This document shows positions 8,805-18,354 of a stretch of 44,975 nt of DNA, one piece after another. Source of the DNA: Roseovarius marisflavi (lineage in GTDB: Bacteria; Pseudomonadota; Alphaproteobacteria; Rhodobacterales; Rhodobacteraceae); the NCBI RefSeq assembly GCF_900142625.1, contig NZ_FRBN01000027.1, forward strand, positions 1-44,975, read 5' to 3'. Under the pieces are notes generated by a model that saw nothing but the letters and a program-made list of their open reading frames with translations, made no database searches and was not told the origin of the DNA. How positions within the stretch are numbered: the stretch's first letter is position 1; every line of letters begins with the position of its first letter. The translations under genes and the position numbers were made by a program.

Positions 8805-9161
8805 AAGCTGCTGAAAGCGATTTGCACGCCGCACGGTAGAAAGCCGTGCCCGACATCCGTGCCTTTATCAAGTGCAGTCAGGGCAGGCCGGGCGTCGCCC
8901 CGGCAGCCCAGGATGCAAAACGGGCAAGATTACATTCACCTCGGATTGGGTCTGAAACTGCGGACCAAAGGATGACGAGCGCCCTGAACTCGCAAAATCC
9001 AAAATGGTTGCGCTAAACGTTGACTTGGTGGCGCTAACGCGGCCTATCCCACCTTTAAGCACCTGAAAGCCCATGCTAACACCTACCCAAATATCGTAGC
9101 CAAGATTGACGCTCTGCACCCGGTTGCGACGTTGTAGAGTACGACACCAAAGGAGATCTAC
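8805..9161. other. Intergenic region before pckA
   Basis: No gene is evident in these 357 bases. They hold a small hairpin just after the quinone reductase (GCACGG 8831-8836 with CCGTGC 8844-8849, no T-run), the pair of direct repeats at 9005-9039, a possible -35 TTGACG at 9106-9111 without a clear partner, and an AAAGGAG ribosome site directly before pckA. The long leader suggests that pckA is regulated. Confidence 0.5.
9005..9039 (+). promoter_or_regulatory. Two phased direct repeats upstream of pckA
   Basis: TGGTTGCGCTAAAC (9005-9018) and TGGTGGCGCTAACG (9026-9039) share TGGTnGCGCTAA and start exactly 21 bases apart, which puts them on the same face of the helix. This is the form of a tandem activator or repressor site about 125-155 bases before the pckA start. 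The binding protein is not identifiable here; PckR (LacI family) and ChvI are known pckA regulators in alphaproteobacteria. Confidence 0.4.
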
Positions 9162-10760
9162 ATGACAACTGGACGGGTAAACCCAGGATTCCGACTTGAA
9201 GACCAAGGGATCAAAGGGCTGGGCGAGGTTCATTACAACCTTATCGAGGCGGCCCTGGTAGAGGCCGCACTTAAACGAAACGAAGGCACCCAGGGAAACG
9301 GTGGAACACTGCTTGTTTCGACCGGCGAGTTCACCGGCCGGTCTCCGACAGACAAATTCATTGTTCGCACCGACACCACGGAAAACGAAATCTGGTGGGA
9401 AAACAACGCCCCGATGGACCCCGAGGCCTTTGACAGGCTGCACGAGGACATGCTGGTACATATGGCCGGTCGCGACTACTTCGTTCAGGATCTGATCGCA
9501 GGGGCCGATCCCGAGCACTCTATCAAGGTGCGGGTGGTCAACGAGCTGGCCTGGCACAACCTGTTCATTCGCCACATGCTGCGCCGACCCGACCGGAATG
9601 ATCTGGATAGTTTCGTCGCCGAATACACGATTATCAACTGCCCGACCTTCAAGTCAGACCCGTCCCGCCACGGCTGCCGGTCGGAAACCGTGATTGCGAT
9701 GAATATCGACAAAAAGCTGATCCTGATCGGCAATACGGAATACGCGGGCGAGAACAAGAAATCGATCTTCAGCCTGCTGAATTACCTGTTGCCTGAAAAG
9801 GGCGTCATGCCGATGCACTGTTCGGCAAACCATGCAAACGACAATCCGACCGATGCAGCGATTTTCTTTGGCCTGTCCGGCACCGGCAAGACGACACTCT
9901 CGGCAGACCCCGGTCGAACGCTTTTGGGCGATGACGAACATGGCTGGTCGGATCGTGGCACCTTCAACTTTGAAGGCGGGTGCTATGCCAAGACAATCAA
10001 CCTGAGCGCCGAGGCGGAACCCGAGATTTTCGCGACCTGCTCGATGTTTGGCACGGTTATCGAAAACATGGTTTACGATGAAGAGACCAGAGAACTTGAT
10101 TTTGAGGATTCCAGCCTCACCCAAAACATGCGCTGCGCCTATCCGCTTGAGTATATTCCCAACGCGTCGGAAACGGGGATGGCCGGGCATCCGAAGAATA
10201 TCGTGATGCTGACCTGCGATGCGTTTGGCGTACTGCCCCCCATCGCGCGGTTGACGCCGTCACAGGCGATGTACCACTTTCTTTCAGGTTTCACGGCCAA
10301 GATGGCCGGGACCGAACGCGGCCTGACTGAACCTCAAACGGTATTCTCTACCTGTTTTGGTGCACCGTTCATGCCGCGCCGCCCCGAAGTCTATGGCAAC
10401 CTGCTTCGCAACAAGATCGCACGTTATGGCTCAACCTGCTGGCTGGTGAATACCGGGTGGACGGGCGGCGCTTATGGCAACGGCTCGCGGATGCCGATCA
10501 AGGCCACGCGCAGCCTGCTGACTGCGGCCCTGGACGGATTCCTTTCCGAAGTCGAATTCCGAAAAGATCCCAATTTTGGGTTCGAAGTGCCGGTCGAAGC
10601 GCCCGGAGTTGCAGAGGTTCTGCTGGACCCGCGCAGGACCTGGGAAAATCCGGAAGACTATGACGTTCAGGCGGCCAAACTCGTGGACATGTTTGCCAAG
10701 AACTTTGAGCAATACCTGCCCTACATCGATGATGACCTGAAGTCGGTGATCCTCGGCTAA
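9162..10760 (+). CDS. pckA: Phosphoenolpyruvate carboxykinase (ATP)
   Basis: Converts oxaloacetate and ATP to phosphoenolpyruvate, CO2 and ADP, the first committed step of gluconeogenesis; cytosolic. The 532 residues are full length for the ATP-dependent family. Visible motifs are the early substrate-binding stretch [12 protein letters not shown], the P-loop [11 protein letters not shown], and the metal-binding/kinase-2 region [11 protein letters not shown] followed by [10 protein letters not shown]. The ATG is preceded by AAAGGAG. It is monocistronic, between the regulatory leader described above and a strong terminator. In an organism with formate oxidation and a possible C4-acyl-CoA ligase, it provides the link from C4 acids to sugars. 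Confidence 0.97.
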   Translation: MTTGRVNPGFRLEDQGIKGLGEVHYNLIEAALVEAALKRNEGTQGNGGTLLVSTGEFTGRSPTDKFIVRTDTTENEIWWENNAPMDPEAFDRLHEDMLVHMAGRDYFVQDLIAGADPEHSIKVRVVNELAWHNLFIRHMLRRPDRNDLDSFVAEYTIINCPTFKSDPSRHGCRSETVIAMNIDKKLILIGNTEYAGENKKSIFSLLNYLLPEKGVMPMHCSANHANDNPTDAAIFFGLSGTGKTTLSADPGRTLLGDDEHGWSDRGTFNFEGGCYAKTINLSAEAEPEIFATCSMFGTVIENMVYDEETRELDFEDSSLTQNMRCAYPLEYIPNASETGMAGHPKNIVMLTCDAFGVLPPIARLTPSQAMYHFLSGFTAKMAGTERGLTEPQTVFSTCFGAPFMPRRPEVYGNLLRNKIARYGSTCWLVNTGWTGGAYGNGSRMPIKATRSLLTAALDGFLSEVEFRKDPNFGFEVPVEAPGVAEVLLDPRRTWENPEDYDVQAAKLVDMFAKNFEQYLPYIDDDLKSVILG

Positions 10761-10771
10761 ATGCACAACAG

Positions 10772-10803
10772 AAATCCTGACCAATTGCGGTCAGGATTTT
10801 TCT
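10772..10803 (+). terminator. Rho-independent terminator of pckA
   Basis: An 11-base-pair stem (10772-10782 with 10789-10799) and the loop AATTGC are followed by a T-run. It begins 11 bases after the pckA stop codon. Confidence 0.88.
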
Positions 10804-10931
10804 GTGCCCAGTCTGTTTCTGGGCCCGGCCTAGATGGCATCTGCAATCCGTTTGCCAAATTAACTGACCGCTTTTCGGCGGATTAACACGCCCCGCGCAG
10901 CCAACAGATCTTCACTGTACGTTGTGATGAA

Positions 10932-11753
10932 TCAGCGCCGGGCATTCCAGCTACTGGAGGCATATTGGCGGGTATAGAATTCGCCCATAAGCCCAACCAC
11001 CAACAAGGTGAGCGACACATATATCGGATATTCAAGCGAGGTTTTGTGCGGCATGTAGTTGATAAACGTAAAGCCACGCGTCTGATCGATGATGTGAAAC
11101 AGCGGGTTCCAGTCAAACATGTTGACCATAAAGGTCGGCATGGTGTTCACCACGAACATCTTGCCAGAGGCAAGCATGTTGGCGCGTTGATAGATGGTGA
11201 CAAACAGCGACACAAAGGTCGGGAACCATGGTTTGAGCCCCAGCAAGACAAGACCGACCGCAACTCCGCTGAACCAGGACAGCAACAACATGCCAAAGGC
11301 CGCGATCGGACGATCAACGTCAAATGGCGTAAAGCCCACGTGATAAACGAACAGGACGATGAACATCGACAAGACCTGAATATAAAGTGCCCCTATGGCC
11401 GCGGCGCTTATCGAGATGATGGTGTTCATCGGCGCATGCTGCATCATCGGCGATGAAGGCCCTTCGGCCCCGACAACCGCACTCACGGCTTTGATATGCG
11501 TCATGTACATGAAAATGCCCGACATCATGAACAACAGGAAATCGCCGCGCATCTTTGCGCCCCGTATGCCAAGTATCGAAAACATGAGGTAGAACGACAT
11601 GACCATGATCACCGCGGTCAGGATATTCATCACCAGCGCCATGACCGCATTGCTGTGGCCTTTTCGGATATTTCGGACCACTGAATGATAAATCAGTTCG
11701 GCGATGATAATGGCCGACTGAAGCGTTGATCTTGGTCTGGCGGTTCTGAACAT
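10932..11753 (-). CDS. ABC-2 type polysaccharide export permease, KpsM/Wzm-like
   Basis: Membrane subunit (273 residues) of an ABC exporter for capsule or O-antigen polysaccharide. Six hydrophobic segments are visible, for example VMALVMNILTAVIMVMSFYL near residue 40 and YPIYVSLTLLVVGLMGEFY near the C terminus, with a charged N-terminal amphipathic stretch typical of ABC2_membrane proteins. The ATPase subunit is not in the window. It is divergent from the cysQ–kdsB–galU–galE group, which makes nucleotide-activated sugars, and this fits surface polysaccharide export. Confidence 0.82.
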   Translation of the reverse strand: MFRTARPRSTLQSAIIIAELIYHSVVRNIRKGHSNAVMALVMNILTAVIMVMSFYLMFSILGIRGAKMRGDFLLFMMSGIFMYMTHIKAVSAVVGAEGPSSPMMQHAPMNTIISISAAAIGALYIQVLSMFIVLFVYHVGFTPFDVDRPIAAFGMLLLSWFSGVAVGLVLLGLKPWFPTFVSLFVTIYQRANMLASGKMFVVNTMPTFMVNMFDWNPLFHIIDQTRGFTFINYMPHKTSLEYPIYVSLTLLVVGLMGEFYTRQYASSSWNARR

Positions 11754-11889
11754 AATCGATTGTGCCCGGTTGCCTGTGGTTTTCTTATATGGGTTTCTTG
11801 CCGTCCCGCGGTGAGCGTATCATAAGGGGGCGCAGGTAATCTATCTATTAACGGCGCAGAATTGCGTCGCGTACCAAAGGAGCGGTGTT

Positions 11890-12687
11890 TTGGACTATGA
11901 CAGGCTTGTCACGGTAATTCGGAAGTTGGCACTTGAGGCCGGGGATCGGATCATGGAGATTTACGAGGCCGACGATTTTGACGTGAAGGTCAAATCCGAC
12001 GACAGCCCCGTGACCGAGGCCGACGAGGCCGCCGATGCGATCATTTCGGCCGGGCTTCGCGCCGCGTTTCCCGATGTGACGCTGGTGACCGAAGAACAGG
12101 CCGCGTCGCATGCCGAGCGCGCCGAGACGTTCCTTATCGTTGACCCGCTGGATGGCACCAAGGAATTCATCAACCGGCGCGGCGATTTCACGGTCAACAT
12201 CGCCTATGTCGAAAACGGCGTGCCGACGCGCGGCGTGGTTTATGCGCCCGCCAAGGCGCGGATGTTCTTCACCCAGGCAGACGGCAGCGCGGTTGAAGAA
12301 GACGGCCCGTTCCACAGGGACACCCCCGGAAACCTGCGCGCCATCCGCGTTTCAGAGCCGGACAATGCCGCGCTTATGGTGGTGGCAAGCAAGTCGCACC
12401 GCGATCAGGCGACGGATGATTATATCGGGAAATACGCGGTCAAGGACATGAAGAGCGCCGGATCGTCTCTCAAGTTCTGTCTGATCGCCACTGGCGAGGC
12501 CGATATTTACCCCCGCGTCGGGCGCACGATGGAATGGGATACCGCCGCCGGTGATGCGGTGCTGCGCGGCGCCGGTGGGCGCGTGGTGCGCTTTGAAGAT
12601 CACCAGCCGCTGGTTTATGGCAAAGAGGGCTATGCCAACCCGTTTTTCATCGCCTACGCCCCGGCCGTTGACCTGAAGGAAGCCTGA
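11890..12687 (+). CDS. cysQ: 3'(2'),5'-bisphosphate nucleotidase CysQ
   Basis: Removes a phosphate from PAP (and PAPS), the by-product of sulfation and sulfate reduction; a Mg-dependent, lithium-sensitive phosphatase. The 265 residues contain the inositol-monophosphatase signatures DPLDGTKEF and WDTAAGDAVL, plus the acidic EE of the metal site (VTEEQ). The start is TTG 11890, supported by AAGGAG seven bases upstream; no in-frame ATG fits. One base separates it from kdsB, so the two are one transcript. Association with polysaccharide genes suggests it may serve sulfated surface glycans, which is inference. Confidence 0.92.
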   Translation: MDYDRLVTVIRKLALEAGDRIMEIYEADDFDVKVKSDDSPVTEADEAADAIISAGLRAAFPDVTLVTEEQAASHAERAETFLIVDPLDGTKEFINRRGDFTVNIAYVENGVPTRGVVYAPAKARMFFTQADGSAVEEDGPFHRDTPGNLRAIRVSEPDNAALMVVASKSHRDQATDDYIGKYAVKDMKSAGSSLKFCLIATGEADIYPRVGRTMEWDTAAGDAVLRGAGGRVVRFEDHQPLVYGKEGYANPFFIAYAPAVDLKEA

Positions 12688-12688
12688 T

Positions 12689-13489
12689 TTGAGCGTTCTG
12701 ATCGTCATTCCGGCGCGCTATGCGTCGTCTCGCTATCCCGGTAAGCCGCTGGCCACGCTGACCGGCGCCACCGGCGAGGCCAAGAGCCTTATCCAGCGCT
12801 CGTGGGAGGCCGCCTCTCAGGTGGCGGGCGTTGACCGTGTTGTCGTGGCAACCGATGACGAGCGGATCAAATTGGCCTCCGAGGCGTTCGGCGCCGAGGT
12901 GGTGATGACCTCCGAGAGCTGTGGCAATGGCACCGAACGTTGCGCCGAGGCCCTGCAAAACCTTGGCGGCGGGTATGACATTATCGTGAACCTTCAGGGC
13001 GACGCGCCGCTGACCCCGCATTGGTTTGTCGAGGATCTTGTCAAAGGTCTGCGCGCCGATCCGCAATCCGAGGTGGCCACCCCGGTACTGCGCTGTGAGG
13101 GGCGCGCCCTTAACGGCTTCCTGCAAGACCGCGCCGCGGGCCGTGTCGGCGGCACCACGGCGGTTTTTGGCACTGGCGGGCGTGCGCTTTATTTCTCAAA
13201 AGAGGTGATCCCCTATACCGGCCAGAGCTATGCGGATGATGCGCCGACACCGGTGTTTCACCATGTCGGTGTCTATGCCTACCGCCCCGCCGCACTTGCC
13301 GATTATGCGGGGTGGGACATGGGCCCGCTCGAGGCGCTCGAGGGTCTGGAACAGCTTCGGTTTCTGGAACGCGGTCGCCCGGTGCTTTGCGTCGAAGTCG
13401 AGGCGCGCGGTCGCCAGTTCTGGGAATTGAATAACCCCGAAGACGTGCCCCGTATTCAAACGATGATGGCCGAGATGGGCATGGCCTAA
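12689..13489 (+). CDS. kdsB: 3-deoxy-manno-octulosonate cytidylyltransferase (KdsB-like)
   Basis: Activates Kdo with CTP to give CMP-Kdo for lipopolysaccharide or capsule. The 266 residues begin with the nucleotide-binding motif IPARYASSRYPGKPL and contain NLQGDAPLTP. In typical KdsB the latter reads QGDEP, so one acidic residue is alanine here. There is also a small insertion (TGATGEAKS) after the first motif. These changes suggest a divergent subfamily, possibly specialised for a capsular sugar. The start is TTG 12689, next to the cysQ stop. Confidence 0.85.
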   Translation: MSVLIVIPARYASSRYPGKPLATLTGATGEAKSLIQRSWEAASQVAGVDRVVVATDDERIKLASEAFGAEVVMTSESCGNGTERCAEALQNLGGGYDIIVNLQGDAPLTPHWFVEDLVKGLRADPQSEVATPVLRCEGRALNGFLQDRAAGRVGGTTAVFGTGGRALYFSKEVIPYTGQSYADDAPTPVFHHVGVYAYRPAALADYAGWDMGPLEALEGLEQLRFLERGRPVLCVEVEARGRQFWELNNPEDVPRIQTMMAEMGMA

Positions 13490-13639
13490 GCGGCACGACG
13501 CCGAATACGCGCCCTGCTCACGAAATGTTTTGGTTATATGCGCGCAGTGCCCCAATTTTCCCTGCAATGCCCTATGCACCAGGGAAGAATTTTGTGTATG
13601 ACTGTGACAGCAGTAAAGAAGATTTATGAGGAACGGCTC

Positions 13640-14533
13640 ATGCGTACGAAAGTAACCAAGGCGATTTTTCCGGTGGCGGGGCTTGGCACACGGTTTCTTC
13701 CAGCAACCAAGTCGGTTCCCAAGGAAATCATGACGCTGGTCGATCGCCCACTGGTTCAATACGCAATCGACGAGGCCCGCGCAGCGGGGATCAAGGAGTT
13801 TATTTTTGTGACCTCGCGCGGCAAGGGCGCGCTTGAGGATTACTTTGACAACGCTCCCCAGCTTGAGTCCGAGCTGCGCAAGAAGGGCAAGACCGAGCTT
13901 CTTGAAATTCTGAAATCCACCAACATGGACAGCGGCGAGATCGCCTATATGCGCCAGCACAAACCGCTCGGCCTTGGCCATGCGGTGTGGTGTGCGCGAC
14001 GCCTGATTGCCAACGAACCCTTTGCCGTGATCCTGCCTGATGACGTGATCGCTGCCGAAAAGCCCTGCCTTGCTCAGATGGTCGAAGCCTTTGAGGAAAC
14101 CCAAAGCAACATCGTGGCAGCCATGGAAGTGCCGGATCATATGACAGGCTCCTACGGCATTCTTGATATCAAAGAGGATATGGGATCAATCGTATCGACC
14201 AAGGGCATGGTCGAAAAACCAGGACCCGGCACGGCGCCGTCGAATCTTGCGGTGATCGGCCGTTACATTCTGACGCCGACGGTTTTGCAAAAGCTGAACC
14301 GCAAAGAGGCCGGTGCAGGTGGCGAAATCCAACTGACCGATGCGATTGATGCCGCCCGCGAAGATGGCGAAGAGGTATATGGATTCCGCTTTCAGGGACA
14401 GCGCTTTGATTGCGGATCAAAGGCGGGTTTCTTGCAGGCAACGGTGGCCTTTGCCCTGGCGCGTCCTGAGCTGCGCGATGATCTCTGGAACTATATTTCG
14501 GATGTTGTGCATTCGGAAAAAGCCGCCCAGTGA
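13640..14533 (+). CDS. galU: UTP–glucose-1-phosphate uridylyltransferase
   Basis: Makes UDP-glucose from UTP and glucose-1-phosphate. The 297-residue form starting at ATG 13640 begins MRTKVTKAIFPVAGLGTRF, with the nucleotidyltransferase signature GLGTRFLPATKS and later LPDDVI and GRYILTP. The frame is open 34 codons further upstream, but ATG 13640 has GAGGAA at the right distance and matches the usual family start, so it is preferred. It is followed 22 bases later by galE, giving UDP-glucose and then UDP-galactose. Confidence 0.95.
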   Translation: MRTKVTKAIFPVAGLGTRFLPATKSVPKEIMTLVDRPLVQYAIDEARAAGIKEFIFVTSRGKGALEDYFDNAPQLESELRKKGKTELLEILKSTNMDSGEIAYMRQHKPLGLGHAVWCARRLIANEPFAVILPDDVIAAEKPCLAQMVEAFEETQSNIVAAMEVPDHMTGSYGILDIKEDMGSIVSTKGMVEKPGPGTAPSNLAVIGRYILTPTVLQKLNRKEAGAGGEIQLTDAIDAAREDGEEVYGFRFQGQRFDCGSKAGFLQATVAFALARPELRDDLWNYISDVVHSEKAAQ

Positions 14534-14555
14534 CGCGCGATAAAAGGGGCCGGTT

Positions 14556-15539
14556 GTGACAAATATTCTGGTGACGGGGGGTGCGGGCTATATCGGATCG
14601 CATGCCTGTAAGGCGTTGAAGGCGGCGGGTTATACGCCTGTGACCTACGACAACCTTAGCACAGGCTGGCAAGACGCCGTCAAATTCGGCCCCTTCGAGC
14701 AGGGCGACCTGACCGACCGCGCCCGGCTTGATCAGATTTTTGCCGCCTATCAACCGGTTGCCGTGATGCATTTCGCGGCCCTGAGCCAGGTCGGCGAAAG
14801 CATGCGCGAGCCAGGGCTTTACTGGCATAACAACGTCGCCGGATCGCTCAACCTGTTGCAGGCCGCGGTACAGGCGGGATGCAAGAACTTCGTCTTTTCC
14901 TCGACCTGCGCGACCTATGGCGATCAGGATAACGTCATTCTTGACGAAACCAGCGCCCAGCATCCGATCAACGCCTATGGCGCGAGCAAACGCGCGATCG
15001 AGGATATGCTGCGCGATTTCGAGGTGGCCTATGACCTGCGCCACGTCATTTTCCGTTACTTCAACGTCGCTGGCTGCGATCCTGCCGGCGAAGTGGGCGA
15101 GTTCCACCAGCCCGAAACACATCTGATCCCGCTCATGCTTGACGCAATCGAGGGCAAGCGCGACGCGCTGACGATCTTCGGCACCGATTACGACACGCCC
15201 GACGGCACCTGCATTCGCGATTACGTGCATGTCTGCGATCTTGTGGATGCGCATATTCTCGGGCTGAAATGGCTAGAGTACGACAAGGGCAGCCGGGTTT
15301 TCAATCTTGGTACCGGAAGCGGCTTTTCCGTGCGCGAGGTGATTGATCAATCCGCCGCGATCACCAACCGCCCGGTGCCGGTTGTCGAGGGGCCACGTCG
15401 GCCCGGAGATTGCACCAAACTCGTGTCCGGCTCTACCCGCGCCGAGGCCGAACTTGGCTGGCGGCCGGCGCGCTCGAGCCTTGATCAGATGATTGCCGAC
15501 GCCTGGCGCTGGCATCAAACTGGACATTACGAGAAATAG
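14556..15539 (+). CDS. galE: UDP-glucose 4-epimerase
   Basis: Interconverts UDP-glucose and UDP-galactose with bound NAD+. The 327 residues carry the extended short-chain dehydrogenase features: GGAGYIGSH at the N terminus, the serine/threonine of SSTCATYG, the catalytic YGASK near residue 147, and the sugar-binding RYFNVAG. The start is GTG 14556 with AAAGGGG upstream. It lies in a run with galU and a glycosyltransferase. Confidence 0.95.
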   Translation: MTNILVTGGAGYIGSHACKALKAAGYTPVTYDNLSTGWQDAVKFGPFEQGDLTDRARLDQIFAAYQPVAVMHFAALSQVGESMREPGLYWHNNVAGSLNLLQAAVQAGCKNFVFSSTCATYGDQDNVILDETSAQHPINAYGASKRAIEDMLRDFEVAYDLRHVIFRYFNVAGCDPAGEVGEFHQPETHLIPLMLDAIEGKRDALTIFGTDYDTPDGTCIRDYVHVCDLVDAHILGLKWLEYDKGSRVFNLGTGSGFSVREVIDQSAAITNRPVPVVEGPRRPGDCTKLVSGSTRAEAELGWRPARSSLDQMIADAWRWHQTGHYEK

Positions 15540-15575
15540 CGCCGACGCTGTCTTGGGCGTGCGATAAGGACGGGC

Positions 15576-16607
15576 ATGGGCAGGATGGACAGGCTTAACG
15601 ACATGGCGATGGCCTATCGGTTGCGATGGAAGCGTCGCCGCCTGTTGTTGCGCGCCTTTCGCAAGCGCCATCAGCTAAGCCCGGTGATGGACCGCACCGC
15701 CAGCATCGCAGCAGATGATATTCTTGCCGCCAGCACCGTGCGCAACGAACGCGCGCGCCTGCCGTTTTTCCTTGATCACCACCGACACCTTGGGGTGCGC
15801 CATTTCCTGTTTGTCGATAACGCAAGCGATGATGGCACCCCCGACTATCTTGCGCAGCAACCCGACGTGTCGCTCTGGGCCACCAAACATAGTTACAAGC
15901 TGTCGCGCTTCGGGGTGGATTGGTTGACCTGGCTTCAGCTCAAGCACGCTCACGGGCACTGGTGCCTGACGCTCGATGCTGACGAAATTCTGATTTACCC
16001 CTATCACGACACCCGCCCCTTGCCGGCACTGGTGGATTGGCTTGAACGACAGGGACGGCAGTCGTTTGGCGCGCTGATGCTGGATATGTATCCCAAGGGC
16101 CGCCTCTCGGCGCAGGCGTATCGCGAAGGCGATGATCCGTTCGAGACCCTGTGCTGGTTTGATGGCGGTAACTACATGATCCGGCGCAAGCCCGACCTGC
16201 AAAACCTGTGGATTCAGGGCGGCGTGCGGGCCCGTCGCTTTTTCGCCGCAGAGCCCAAGCGCGCACCAACGATGGGCAAGGTGCCGCTGGTCAAATGGAA
16301 CCGCCGGTTCGCCTATGTCAGCTCGGCGCATTCGCTTTTGCCGCGCCGTTTGAACCGGGTCTATGATTGCGTCAGCGGCGAGGCGGCGTCTGGCGTGCTG
16401 CTCCATACCAAGTTTCTAAGCACCGTCGTCGAACGCTCTGCCGAGGAAAAGCAGCGCCAGGAGCATTTTGCCAATAGCGCGCTTTATGATGCCTATTACG
16501 ACGATATTACGCAGGACCCCGATCTTTGGTGTGATCAGTCGACCCGCCTGACCGGCTGGCGCCAGCTCGAGTCTATGGGTCTGATGTCGCGTGGCGGTTG
16601 GGTGTGA
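15576..16607 (+). CDS. Family 2-type glycosyltransferase (Glyco_tranf_2_4)
   Basis: A 343-residue glycosyltransferase with an unusual N-terminal basic stretch (RLRWKRRRLLLRAFRKRH) and a GT-A core from about residue 45: VRNERARLPFFLDHHRHLG, FVDNASDDGT, and the metal-binding LDADEIL. This pattern is that of PF13704-type enzymes of unknown acceptor. It follows galE by 36 bases and is likely the last gene of the sugar operon, using one of the nucleotide sugars made there. It converges with the next gene, with only four bases between stop codons. Confidence 0.82.
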   Translation: MGRMDRLNDMAMAYRLRWKRRRLLLRAFRKRHQLSPVMDRTASIAADDILAASTVRNERARLPFFLDHHRHLGVRHFLFVDNASDDGTPDYLAQQPDVSLWATKHSYKLSRFGVDWLTWLQLKHAHGHWCLTLDADEILIYPYHDTRPLPALVDWLERQGRQSFGALMLDMYPKGRLSAQAYREGDDPFETLCWFDGGNYMIRRKPDLQNLWIQGGVRARRFFAAEPKRAPTMGKVPLVKWNRRFAYVSSAHSLLPRRLNRVYDCVSGEAASGVLLHTKFLSTVVERSAEEKQRQEHFANSALYDAYYDDITQDPDLWCDQSTRLTGWRQLESMGLMSRGGWV

Positions 16608-16611
16608 TCCG

Positions 16612-17205
16612 CTAGCCAATTTCGGCAATGAGAGCGTGATGTCGCGCGGTGTAATCGGCGCGTACCAACGTGGGCGGACGCAGATCAATCGCCAGATCAC
16701 CAATCACCTCGGGGTCGGGTTGGCCAAAGAAACGATCCGCCTCGGCGGTGGTAAAGCCGGCGATTTCGGTGGCTTCCATCCAAGCGCTGATCTTGTCGGC
16801 CTTCTTGATCTGTTTCTTGACCGCAGGCGGCAGGCTGGCCGGAAGGCCAAAGCGGATATGGATCGCCGCCACAAGCCGCTTGTCCAGCTCGTCGTACCCC
16901 GGACCAACGGCGGCTTTGACCGGTGAAATCATGTCGCCGATCACATATTCCGGCGCGTCATGCAAAAGCGCGGCAAGCCGCCATTTCGCAGGCGCGCGCG
17001 GGTTCATGCGATCAAACAGGCGTTCGACCAAAAGCGAATGCTCGGCCACCGAATAGGCAAAATCGCCCACCGTCTGCCCGTTCCAGCGGGCGACAAAGCT
17101 AAGGCCGTGGGCGATATCCTCGATTTCGATATCGACCGGCGTCGGGTCAAGCAGGTCAAGCCTGCGGCCTGACAGCATTTTTTGCCATGCGCGGGGTAGG
17201 GGCAA
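16612..17205 (-). CDS. HD-domain phosphohydrolase, YfbR-like
   Basis: A 197-residue HD-superfamily protein. Metal ligands are visible as AEHS near residue 55, the HD pair in ALLHDAPE, and the distal D in KKADKISAWMEATE. Length and motif spacing fit the YfbR-like 5'-deoxynucleotidase group, which removes phosphate from nucleoside monophosphates. Substrate is not proven. It lies 35 bases downstream of the FkbM methyltransferase on the same strand and may share its transcript. Confidence 0.8.
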   Translation of the reverse strand: MPLPRAWQKMLSGRRLDLLDPTPVDIEIEDIAHGLSFVARWNGQTVGDFAYSVAEHSLLVERLFDRMNPRAPAKWRLAALLHDAPEYVIGDMISPVKAAVGPGYDELDKRLVAAIHIRFGLPASLPPAVKKQIKKADKISAWMEATEIAGFTTAEADRFFGQPDPEVIGDLAIDLRPPTLVRADYTARHHALIAEIG

Positions 17206-17240
17206 GGGGGTGCTCCGGTTGGTGGCGGGTTTCGTCCTTG

Positions 17241-18161
17241 CTAGCGGCTTTGGCCGGGCATTGCAAAACCTTCGATCATCGCGGCCAAGAGAGGCGATCC
17301 CGCGCGTGCCGCCAGAAAGTTATAGCCCTTGTAGGGATCGGTTTTCAGCGCGCGGATCGCATTGATCGAGGGCATGGCCGCAATCCCGTCCTCGATCGCA
17401 AAGACGCACATCTCGTCAAGGCCCAGCAAATGCGCGCTTGGGGTGCAGGCCGGGTCGTTGCCGTGATCCTCGTAGATCAGAACGCTGCCGTCGCGTAGTG
17501 CGCGTGCGGCGCCGTCGATCGCGGCCACCTCGGCGCCCTCGACATCAAGCTTGATAAGTGCGGCGGTGCCCGCAGGCACAAGATCATTAATCGCCAGCGT
17601 GGTGACGGTTTCGGTCTGATCGCCGTGCCCGGCATCCTCAGCCCCCAATAGCCGCGCGGAAGCGTGGCTGAGGTGGGTGTTGAGAAAGGTCAGCGTTTCG
17701 CCGGACCGCGCATGAATGGCGGCGCGGTGCAGGGTAACATTGGGCAGCTTACCTGCGTTCTGATCGAGCGCGGCGTAGGTGTTCGCCGAGGCCTCAACCG
17801 CGATCACGCGCTCGAACTTGCCAGCGGCTTGCGTCGTCCAATAGCCCTTGTTGGCGCCCAGATCACAAAACAGAGGGGTACGGCCGCGCGCAGCATAAAG
17901 GGCGGCTGCGACCTCTGGCTCGTAGGGAAAGCGATAGAGCGCGAAGCGTGTCCAATAGCCGTCATTTAACGATATGCGAAACGGCGCACCGCCATTGACG
18001 CGCAAAAACACGGCATTTTCCGGGCTGAACATCCGCCCAAGACCACGCGCAAAGCGCCCGTAAAGCCCACGGGTCACGGCCAGCCGAAACAGCCCCATTA
18101 ACAGCAGATACTGCAGGCGGGCGGCAGGGCTGGAAAAGCTGATATCATGGGTGTGCGTCAT
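17241..18161 (-). CDS. FkbM-family methyltransferase
   Basis: A 306-residue SAM-dependent methyltransferase. The SAM-binding motif I is FCDLGANKGYWTTQA, followed by the acidic VIAVEASANTYAAL and, further on, LIKLDVEGAEVAAIDG, which is the FkbM signature. Family members methylate hydroxyls of polyketides or surface sugars. Location next to the polysaccharide group favours a glycan substrate, but the acceptor is unknown. It is divergent from ahcY, which recycles the S-adenosylhomocysteine such enzymes release. Confidence 0.85.
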   Translation of the reverse strand: MTHTHDISFSSPAARLQYLLLMGLFRLAVTRGLYGRFARGLGRMFSPENAVFLRVNGGAPFRISLNDGYWTRFALYRFPYEPEVAAALYAARGRTPLFCDLGANKGYWTTQAAGKFERVIAVEASANTYAALDQNAGKLPNVTLHRAAIHARSGETLTFLNTHLSHASARLLGAEDAGHGDQTETVTTLAINDLVPAGTAALIKLDVEGAEVAAIDGAARALRDGSVLIYEDHGNDPACTPSAHLLGLDEMCVFAIEDGIAAMPSINAIRALKTDPYKGYNFLAARAGSPLLAAMIEGFAMPGQSR

Positions 18162-18290
18162 CTGGTATTAGGTACGCAGGCCGGTGCGCATGCGCAATTG
18201 CAAACACGCGATTTCATGACTGACACTCAGAACAGCATTGGATTGCGGCAACACAACATCGCGGCGATGACGCGCGCGGATAATCGCACA

Positions 18291-18319
18291 TTGCCCAAGT
18301 GGGGGGTGAGTGCTATCTG
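18291..18319 (+). promoter_or_regulatory. Candidate promoter of ahcY
   Basis: TTGCCC (18291-18296) and TATCTG (18314-18319) are separated by 17 bases, ending 35 bases before the ahcY start. No SAH or SAM riboswitch fold could be recognised in the short leader. A strong ribosome site (AAAGGAG) precedes the ATG. Confidence 0.4.
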
Positions 18320-18354
18320 CCCTTCAAATTAGTTATGAAAGGAGCCACCTCTAA

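Noticed and set aside
18162..18354. SAH/SAM riboswitch or leader peptide before ahcY
   Set aside because: No match to the conserved cores of SAM-II or SAM/SAH riboswitches could be recognised. A 38-codon frame starting near 18217 has no ribosome site.
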